In this document: piece by piece, positions 1-4,910 of the stretch | How positions within the stretch are numbered: the stretch's first letter is position 1 | Layout of the letters: each line of letters opens with the position of its first letter | DNA from: Sulfuricurvum sp. | Lineage (GTDB): Bacteria > Campylobacterota > Campylobacteria > Campylobacterales > Sulfurimonadaceae | DNA length: 6,259 nucleotides | Reading direction: 5' to 3' | Assembly (NCBI GenBank): GCA_030679635.1 | Contig: JAUXSZ010000104.1 | Location: 1-6,259, forward strand | Position numbers and translations under genes: made by a program | Notes under the pieces: generated by a model | Database searches by the model: none | Seen by the model: only the letters and a program-made list of their open reading frames with translations | Told to the model about the DNA's origin: nothing

Positions 1-372
1 TTTTTTATGGGGGGAGAGCTCAAGCCGCTTCGTCTGCAAGATGTCGCCGATGAGCTTGGGTTCAATGAGTCGACAATTTCCAGAGCGATTTCGGACAAAT
101 ACATACAAACCGAGCGGGGGCTTTATGCCTTTAAAGATTTCTTTTCCAACTCCATCGGCGAAGTTTCCACCTCAGAGATCAAACACTATTTGAAGCGTTT
201 GGTTTTGAGTGAAAACAAAGATGATCCGTTTAGCGACAAATTGCTGCATGAGATGATTGAAGAGAAATTTGGAGAAAAAATGGTGCGACGCGTCATCGCA
301 AAATACCGTCAGGAACTGGATATCCCCTCGTACAAAGAGCGGTTGTTTTTGTATAAGTTGGAGCTGCTGTAA
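1..372 (+). CDS. rpoN: RNA polymerase sigma-54 factor RpoN, C-terminal part (5' end outside window)
   Basis: The reading frame is open from base 1, so the gene begins upstream. The ATG at position 7 is an internal Met in the FF-MGGELKPL stretch that leads into the sigma-54 DNA-binding domain. The 123 visible residues hold the helix-turn-helix (LQDVADELGFNESTISRAIS, encoded at about 34-93) and then the RpoN box, VRRVIAKYRQ (283-312), which differs from the usual ARRTVAKYRE but keeps both arginines and AKYR. The end (LDIPSYKERLFLYKLELL) resembles the usual RpoN C-terminus. By family knowledge, RpoN directs RNA polymerase to -24/-12 promoters and needs an AAA+ activator such as NifA, encoded at the other end of this window. 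It could be the sole housekeeping (flagellar) copy or a second nif-linked copy; the visible part cannot decide. The assignment is firm. Confidence 0.95.
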   Translation, partial: FFMGGELKPLRLQDVADELGFNESTISRAISDKYIQTERGLYAFKDFFSNSIGEVSTSEIKHYLKRLVLSENKDDPFSDKLLHEMIEEKFGEKMVRRVIAKYRQELDIPSYKERLFLYKLELL

Positions 373-379
373 GCAGCTC
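361..379. terminator. Hairpin at the rpoN stop, possible two-way terminator
   Basis: A perfect 7-bp inverted repeat, GAGCTGC / GCAGCTC, encloses a 5-base loop that contains the rpoN stop codon. It lies between two converging genes whose stops are about 12 bases apart. The stem is GC-rich, but neither strand has a clear T-run after it, so it is not a classic intrinsic terminator. It may act as a 3' stabilising structure or a weak bidirectional terminator. Confidence 0.35.
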
Positions 380-383
380 ATTG

Positions 384-779
384 TTAGCTCGAAGGGGTAT
401 CAACAGCGGTGAAGTGGGTGTTGGTTTTTGGCGTAGTGCGGGGAGCCGGCTGAGCCAGTGCCGATTCGTCTTTTTCACCCGTACGGATGCGTTCGACCTC
501 CAATACAGGGGTGACCCACATTTTACCTGCACCGTGACCTAAATCCTGCGTATGCGCGCGTATGGCTTCCATAGCGGTTTTTTTGTTGTTGTTATCCGAA
601 ACAACGATTAACAGCATGACTTTCGGAAATAAGTCGGGGGCATTGTTTTTCTCGGCAATTCCGAGTGATCCTTTACCGATAACGTCCATAACGGTGACCC
701 CTTCGATCAAATTATCAAAAAGTTCACGTAATACGTCATTGAGACAGTGTCTGTTGAAAACGGCGGTTATTTGCATCAT
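384..779 (-). CDS. Divergent P-II family nitrogen regulatory protein (GlnB/GlnK-like)
   Basis: This 131-residue protein aligns with GlnB/GlnK across its length. It has a beta-alpha start (MQITAVFNRHCLNDV), GVTVMDVIGKG leading into the T-loop, LFPKVMLLIVV after it, a B-loop with GHGAGK (81-86) and the C-loop signature RIRTGE (97-102). P-II trimers sense ATP/ADP and 2-oxoglutarate and bind target proteins through the T-loop. Here the T-loop (about 36-51) is roughly five residues shorter than in GlnB and has no tyrosine; the whole protein has none, so uridylylation at Tyr51 is impossible. Residues 109-131 form an extra Pro/Thr-rich tail. The start is chosen at the first of two adjacent ATGs, with AAGGA six bases upstream. 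It is transcribed divergently from nifU, so a role in nif control is likely; candidate partners are NifA or nitrogenase, but this is inference. Confidence 0.85.
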   Translation of the reverse strand: MMQITAVFNRHCLNDVLRELFDNLIEGVTVMDVIGKGSLGIAEKNNAPDLFPKVMLLIVVSDNNNKKTAMEAIRAHTQDLGHGAGKMWVTPVLEVERIRTGEKDESALAQPAPRTTPKTNTHFTAVDTPSS

Positions 780-810
780 GGTAAATCCTTAATGGTGATA
801 TACAAAGCTA

Positions 811-828
811 CTGCATATTTTGTTCTCA
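811..828 (-). promoter_or_regulatory. Candidate sigma-54-like promoter for the P-II gene
   Basis: Read on the minus strand this is TGAGAACAAAATATGCAG. The GAACA-N4-ATGC part matches the GGAACA-N4-TTGC form of -24/-12 promoters reported for Campylobacter and Helicobacter, except that the first G of the GG pair is A. The predicted start, near 801, leaves a leader of about 22 bases that includes the ribosome site. The same element appears in the opposite direction at 861-878, which strengthens both calls. Confidence 0.5.
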
Positions 829-837
829 ATAGTAGGT

Positions 838-853
838 ATGACAAAAATGTCAT
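838..853. promoter_or_regulatory. Perfect palindrome ATGACA-N4-TGTCAT, candidate regulator site
   Basis: The inverted repeat ATGACAAAAATGTCAT has 6-bp perfect arms and a 4-base AAAA spacer. Its geometry (5-6 bp arms, N4) matches binding sites of the CRP/FNR superfamily, though the arm sequence is not the E. coli FNR or CRP consensus. Its centre (845.5) lies almost exactly midway between the two predicted -24 elements, about -42 and -44 from the two predicted start sites. This suggests one protein acting on both genes; the protein is unknown. Confidence 0.45.
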
Positions 854-868
854 GTTTTCATGAGAACA
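853..868. promoter_or_regulatory. TGT-N10-ACA site, possible NifA upstream activator sequence
   Basis: TGTTTTCATGAGAACA fits the NifA binding consensus TGT-N10-ACA and is a near-perfect palindrome with 7 of 8 pairs matched. Flanking A852 and T869 extend it to 8 of 9 pairs. It shares base 853 with the neighbouring palindrome, and its right half (TGAGAACA) is also the predicted -24 element of the nifU promoter. NifA sites usually lie roughly 80-150 bp upstream, so this position is unusual. Part of the symmetry may simply come from the promoter element. Confidence 0.35.
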
Positions 869-878
869 TCTCTTGCAT
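861..878 (+). promoter_or_regulatory. Candidate sigma-54-like promoter for the nifU operon
   Basis: TGAGAACATCTCTTGCAT contains GAACA-N4-TTGC, with the standard -12 TTGCA and a -24 element that reads AG in place of the usual GG. The predicted start, near 888, gives a leader of about 25 bases before the nifU ATG at 913, with AAGGAG at 901-906. The first eight bases and the TGCA of the -12 are identical to the promoter facing the P-II gene. No exact GG-N10-GC occurs in a usable position in this gap on either strand. Confidence 0.55.
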
Positions 879-912
879 TAGATGAGCATTATCATTCATC
901 AAGGAGCAATCA

Positions 913-1890
913 ATGGCACGAGATACATTAATCGGTGGAGCATTATGGGAAGAGTACTCAAACGAGGTACAACGACGTATGAACGATCCTATCAATATGG
1001 GAGAGATCACGCAAGAAGAGGCCGATAGTGCGCAAAAGCGACTTATTATCGCTGATTTCGGTGCGGAGAGCTGCGGGGATGCGGTACGGCTCTATTGGAT
1101 GATTGATCCTAAAAACGATGTGATCATCAAAAGCCGATTTAAAAGTTTCGGGTGCGGTACGGCGATTGCCAGCTCCGATATGATGGCAGAGCTGTGCATG
1201 GAAAAAACGGTCGATGAGGCGTTGAAAATCACCAACATCGATGTTGAAAAAGCACTTCGTGATGAAGAAAACATCCCCGCCGTACCCGGGCAAAAAATGC
1301 ACTGTTCCGTTATGGCGTACGACGTTATCAAAAAAGCGGCATCGATCTACAAAGGGGTCGATATGTCGGAGTTTGAGACAGAATTTATCGTGTGCGAATG
1401 TGCCCGTGTCAGTCTCGATACCCTCAAAGAGGTGATACGCCTCAACAAACTCAACTCCATCGAGAGCATTACCGACTATACCAAAGCGGGCGGTTTTTGT
1501 AAATCGTGTATCAAGCCGGGCGGTCACGAGAAAAAAGACGTCTATTTGGTGGATATGCTTGCCGAAATTCAGGGTGAGCTTGAAAAAGAGGCGATCAGCA
1601 AGAAAATCAAAGAGGCAAAAGGGGACGGTAATTTCAATGCGATGAGTTTGGTACAAAAGCTCCGCAGCATCGAATCGATCCTCGAAGAGTATATCCGTCC
1701 GACACTCAAAGCCGATCACGGCGATGTCGAAGTGATCGATCTCAAAGAAGTAGAGGACGGGCATGAGCTCTATATCCAGTATAAGGGGGAGTGTATGAGC
1801 TGTTCGATGAACACGACGACGACTCTTGCCGGTATGCAAGATATGCTCAATTTCAAGCTTAAATCCAATCTGCGAGTGATGGTTGTCTAA
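913..1890 (+). CDS. nifU: NifU, Fe-S cluster assembly scaffold
   Basis: NifU builds [Fe-S] clusters from NifS-supplied sulfur and passes them to nitrogenase and other targets in the cytoplasm. The 325 residues show the full three-domain layout. The IscU-like domain has scaffold cysteines C54 (in SCGD, with D56), C81 (FGCGTAIASS) and C131 (KMHCSVM). The central [2Fe-2S] domain has C161-x-C163 and C196-x2-C199. The C-terminal Nfu domain has C294-x2-C297 (ECMSCSM). The N-terminus before the first scaffold cysteine is about 19 residues longer than in Azotobacter NifU (C35 there), which resembles Helicobacter/Campylobacter NifU from memory. The ATG at 913 has AAGGAG six bases upstream. No nifS lies in the window, so it must be elsewhere. 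It is the first gene of the rightward operon and its stop overlaps the next start by one base. Confidence 0.97.
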   Translation: MARDTLIGGALWEEYSNEVQRRMNDPINMGEITQEEADSAQKRLIIADFGAESCGDAVRLYWMIDPKNDVIIKSRFKSFGCGTAIASSDMMAELCMEKTVDEALKITNIDVEKALRDEENIPAVPGQKMHCSVMAYDVIKKAASIYKGVDMSEFETEFIVCECARVSLDTLKEVIRLNKLNSIESITDYTKAGGFCKSCIKPGGHEKKDVYLVDMLAEIQGELEKEAISKKIKEAKGDGNFNAMSLVQKLRSIESILEEYIRPTLKADHGDVEVIDLKEVEDGHELYIQYKGECMSCSMNTTTTLAGMQDMLNFKLKSNLRVMVV

Positions 1891-3011
1891 TGTCCAGAGC
1901 TACGAAAGAGGGGACGTTCGGGTATCTCAAAAAATTCGGTAAGTATTCGGAAGACTTTTACCGTTTTAACGGAGAGCTCTTTTTTCCCTCGCTCGGGATC
2001 GGTACGTATAAAGCCGAACCGTACAAAGAGGATAATTACATTATCAATTACGCCCAAGCGATTAAAACGGCACTGCGTAACGGTATCCATTTCATCGATA
2101 CGGCGATCAACTATCGCTATCAGATGTCTGAGCGTGAAATCGGTGAAGCATTGAGCGAGATGATAGGCAGCGGTGAGATAAAACGTGAAGAGGTCATTGT
2201 CGCCTCAAAAGCGGGATTTATCCCCCTCGATTTCCCGTTTCCAGACAATCCCTACGGTTGGATACAAGAGATCATGATTGATAGTGGATTATGCAACAAA
2301 GAGGAAGTTATCATCGATCAGCATTGTATGACTCCGGCCTATCTGCGCTGGAGCTGTGAACAATCGCTTAAAAATCTCTCTCTTGAGACGATCGATATTT
2401 TTTTCCTACACAATCCCGAAACGCAGTTGGGATACGTCGATCAAGATACATTTTATGGTCGGATTAGGTCGTCATTTGAACTCTTTGAGGAGCTTAGAGG
2501 CGAAAATAAAATCGGTGCATACGGGATCGCGGCATGGAATGGATTTTTGTACGAAGAGGACCATATGGAGTACATTTCGCTTGCCAAAGTCGTCGATATC
2601 GCACGCAGTGTCGGGGGAGAGAACCATGGATTTAAATACCTCCAAAGCCCGTTTAATATGGCGAAGCCTCATGCCTATGGGTATGCCAATCAGCAGTGTG
2701 AAGACGGGTTTTATTATCCGTTGATGCATGCATGCGCACGTTTTGGACTTAGTTTCTTGGGGTCGTCGCCACTGCTGCAAAAAAATCTCTTTAAACGACC
2801 GTTTGCTGCGAAAATCGGGGAGCTTATGCAAACGAGTGAATTGACAGACGTTGCCAGTGCACTGCAGTTTGCCCGCTCTGCCGGAGGGATCTGTGCCATA
2901 TTTGGAGCGGTTGAGCCATCCCATGTCATAGACAACACAATTTTGGCTTATATCCCTGCAGCCCAAGATACTGCGATGCAAAGCTTGATGAGAGAATCGC
3001 ATGCTGTATGA
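1890..3011 (+). CDS. Aldo/keto reductase family oxidoreductase
   Basis: This 373-residue protein is an aldo/keto reductase, a (beta/alpha)8 NAD(P)H-dependent carbonyl reductase. The catalytic tetrad is visible: D70 and Y75 in FIDTAINY, K107 in VASKAGF and H174 in IFFLHNPE. The C-terminal IFGAVEPSHVIDN stretch fits the cofactor-binding segment. It is somewhat longer than many members (about 320), with an unusual N-terminal stretch (1-30) and an insert around 112-148 between the Lys and His motifs. The ATG at 1890 overlaps the nifU stop (TAATG), and no strong ribosome site precedes it, so translation is probably coupled. Its 3' end overlaps the flavoprotein gene by 11 bases. The substrate is unknown. 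Its place between nifU and nifT suggests co-expression with nitrogen fixation, but aldo/keto reductases have no standard nif role that I know of. Confidence 0.9.
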   Translation: MSRATKEGTFGYLKKFGKYSEDFYRFNGELFFPSLGIGTYKAEPYKEDNYIINYAQAIKTALRNGIHFIDTAINYRYQMSEREIGEALSEMIGSGEIKREEVIVASKAGFIPLDFPFPDNPYGWIQEIMIDSGLCNKEEVIIDQHCMTPAYLRWSCEQSLKNLSLETIDIFFLHNPETQLGYVDQDTFYGRIRSSFELFEELRGENKIGAYGIAAWNGFLYEEDHMEYISLAKVVDIARSVGGENHGFKYLQSPFNMAKPHAYGYANQQCEDGFYYPLMHACARFGLSFLGSSPLLQKNLFKRPFAAKIGELMQTSELTDVASALQFARSAGGICAIFGAVEPSHVIDNTILAYIPAAQDTAMQSLMRESHAV

Positions 3012-4659
3012 CGTTATTGTCGTTGGCAGTGGGGTTTCCGGGCTGTATGCGGCACTTTATGCCAGACGTGCAGGGCTCAATGTCGCCTTGATTTCCAAAA
3101 GCACTCCGTTGCGCTCCAACTCTGCCGTCGCATCGGGAGGGATCAATGCCGTACTCAAAGCGACACGTAACGATTTATATCGGCAGCACATTTCTGACAC
3201 GATAAAAAGTGCGGATAAGCTGGGACGCTTTTCAACAGTGGCTGCGATGGTAACCGGAAGCACAAAAATTATTGAAGAACTGAGCTCTATGGGGGTGGCG
3301 TTTGACTGTGATGAGAAGGGTCATCTTTCCCAAAGAGCTTTTGGCGGTACGGCGGAGAAACGAACGTGTTACATAGCGGATCGGACAGGGGCATCTATTA
3401 CCCAAACGTTGTTTACGCAGTGTCGTAAAGAGGGGGTGAAAATATTTCCAAACCACCTGATGTTGAGTATCGCGACGTTCAAAGATCAACTCTCCGGCAT
3501 CACAATACTGCGCCGCCGTGATTCACAAGTGATCGCATTTGCGTGCAAATCGCTGGTCTTGGCGGGCGGAGGGTATGCTGGGATATACCGTGGACACTCA
3601 ACCAATTCTCAAGAATCGAGCGGTGATTTGCTGGCGATTGCTTTGCGAACCCGGATGAGACTTGTGAACATGGAATTTGTCCAGTTTCATCCCACAACGC
3701 TTACAAAAAGCGGAACACTCATTAGCGAAGCGGCACGCGGAGAGGGGGCCTATATCGTCGATGAGCATGGAGTCCGTTTTACCGATGAGCTGCAAACGAG
3801 AGACAAACTCTCTCGTGACATTGTTCGTCATCAGATGGCGGGGCATACCGTCTATTTGGATTTTCGTCATTTGGGGGAGGAGCTTATCGATAAAAAACTC
3901 CCCTCAGCACGTAAACATGCCCTAAACGGTGCAGGAATTGACATTCTCACCGAGCTATTGCCGATTACCCCCTCAGCGCACTATACGATGGGGGGTATCT
4001 GGAGCCGCGACGATACCTCCAGTGACATTGATAACATTTTTGTCTGCGGCGAGTGTGCTTACAGCGGTGTACACGGTGCCAATCGTCTGGGTGGTAACAG
4101 TTTGCTGGAGGGGGCATATTTCGGGAAACTAGCTGGTATTAATGCTGCCCGTGCGGCAAAAAAAGGGGAGTTCCACCCGATCGATTATGCGCAGGTTGCG
4201 AAAGAGTCACGCTATATTGAGATGATATTAGAAGGTGAGAGCCGCTTTAACATTAACACGATGCGTACAAATTTGGGGAATATTCTGTATAAAAAAGTAG
4301 GGGTATTTCGTGATCACGACTCACTTGCCGATGCACTTGAATACATCCATTATCTTATGAAACGCTCATCGGGTCTGTGCTGTGTAAACAAAGAGCGCAG
4401 TGACAATGTAGAACTCCTCTCGATCATAGAGTTTCGCAATTCACTCACGGTGGCAGAATCGGTGGTGATGAGTGCCATGGCGCGTGAAGAGTCTCGTGGG
4501 GTTCATTACCGTGATGATTTTCCTCAAAGTGATGATAAAAATGACAATGTGAATACGATTATAAGACGGCTCACAGGGACATTTTTGCGTATCAGTTTTG
4601 AAGGTCATCTTTCTTCGGACTGGTGGTATCGACTTCGTAAGTTTTTTCATGTTCTATAG
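3001..4659 (+). CDS. FAD flavoprotein of the fumarate reductase/succinate dehydrogenase/L-aspartate oxidase family
   Basis: The N-terminus is an FAD Rossmann motif (VVGSGVSG, 8-14), followed by ASGGINA (45-50). The substrate-domain motifs are QRAFGG (111-116), ADRTG (126-130), FHPTTL (229-234), SEAARGEGA (242-250), SRD (271-273) and HYTMGG (327-332). The FAD-closing ECAYSGVHGANRLGGNSLLE follows at 351-370, and ESRGVHYRDDFP near the end fits the C-terminal helical domain. Active-site H230, E243, R246, R272, H327 and R362 are present. The QRxFGG motif resembles FrdA/SdhA rather than NadB, which has an EGGHS-type motif there. The His that binds FAD covalently in membrane FrdA/SdhA is replaced by Asn (about N40), so the flavin should be non-covalent, as in NadB and soluble fumarate reductases. 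There is no signal peptide, and no iron-sulfur or membrane-anchor subunit in the window. The length (552) fits NadB. Its substrate is unresolved; pairing with the upstream reductase suggests a joint pathway. Confidence 0.88.
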   Translation: MLYDVIVVGSGVSGLYAALYARRAGLNVALISKSTPLRSNSAVASGGINAVLKATRNDLYRQHISDTIKSADKLGRFSTVAAMVTGSTKIIEELSSMGVAFDCDEKGHLSQRAFGGTAEKRTCYIADRTGASITQTLFTQCRKEGVKIFPNHLMLSIATFKDQLSGITILRRRDSQVIAFACKSLVLAGGGYAGIYRGHSTNSQESSGDLLAIALRTRMRLVNMEFVQFHPTTLTKSGTLISEAARGEGAYIVDEHGVRFTDELQTRDKLSRDIVRHQMAGHTVYLDFRHLGEELIDKKLPSARKHALNGAGIDILTELLPITPSAHYTMGGIWSRDDTSSDIDNIFVCGECAYSGVHGANRLGGNSLLEGAYFGKLAGINAARAAKKGEFHPIDYAQVAKESRYIEMILEGESRFNINTMRTNLGNILYKKVGVFRDHDSLADALEYIHYLMKRSSGLCCVNKERSDNVELLSIIEFRNSLTVAESVVMSAMAREESRGVHYRDDFPQSDDKNDNVNTIIRRLTGTFLRISFEGHLSSDWWYRLRKFFHVL

Positions 4660-4663
4660 AACA
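4650..4663. repeat. Perfect 14-bp palindrome at the flavoprotein stop
   Basis: TGTTCTATAGAACA is fully self-complementary and contains the flavoprotein stop codon TAG (4657-4659). With one bulged A (4664) the arms extend through TTCA (4646-4649) and TGAA (4665-4668), and TTTTATT follows. It could be a weak AT-rich hairpin, an attenuator before nifT, or a protein-binding site. Its TGTTC/GAACA halves resemble those in the nifU control region. No -12 element follows at the right distance, so I do not call it a promoter. Confidence 0.4.
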
Positions 4664-4697
4664 ATGAATTTTATTAGATCATTTTAAGGAGCACACA

Positions 4698-4910
4698 ATG
4701 GCAAAAGTCATGTTACGAGTTGATTCAAAAAAGGAAATTTCCTTTTATTTCGCAAAAAAAGATATGGAAGAGACGATTGTCAAAGTAGAGTTTGATACGG
4801 AGGATAAATGGGGCGGTGAAGTGGAACTGGGTAACGGCGAGAAATGGTTTATTGAACCGGGAGTGAAAAAATTTCCCTCAGAAATGGTAGCAAAACGGTT
4901 GGGAGATTAA
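4698..4910 (+). CDS. nifT: NifT/FixU family protein
   Basis: This 70-residue protein shows the NifT pattern: a KVMLR start, FYFAKKDMEETIV (16-28), KWGGEVELGNG (37-47) and a C-terminal MVAKRLGD. NifT is a small soluble protein of nif clusters whose exact role is unsettled; mutants in other diazotrophs generally show little effect. The ATG has AAGGAG (4686-4691) six bases upstream. It follows the flavoprotein after 38 bases with no recognisable promoter, so it is probably the last gene of the nifU transcript. Its last four bases overlap the end of nifA on the other strand, leaving no room for a terminator between them. Confidence 0.93.
   Translation: MAKVMLRVDSKKEISFYFAKKDMEETIVKVEFDTEDKWGGEVELGNGEKWFIEPGVKKFPSEMVAKRLGD

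Noticed and set aside
791..808. GG...GC pair on the plus strand as an alternative sigma-54 promoter
   Set aside because: GG at 794-795 and GC at 807-808 are separated by 11 rather than 10 bases, and no TTGC precedes the start site.
881..900. Possible Fur-like box (GATGAGCATTATCATTCATC) in the nifU leader
   Set aside because: Only one hexamer matches GATAAT well, and the GATGA/TCATC arms are just 5 bp. The position would be within the transcript leader. The evidence is too weak to list, though iron control of nifU would be plausible.
958..1839. Long leftward open frame of 293 codons opposite nifU
   Set aside because: It is fully antisense to a complete NifU, and its translation shows no domain or ribosome site.
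3001..4659. Naming the flavoprotein nadB or frdA
   Set aside because: The motifs are mixed: QRxFGG points away from NadB, while the missing covalent-FAD His and missing partner subunits point away from membrane FrdA/SdhA. No symbol is justified.
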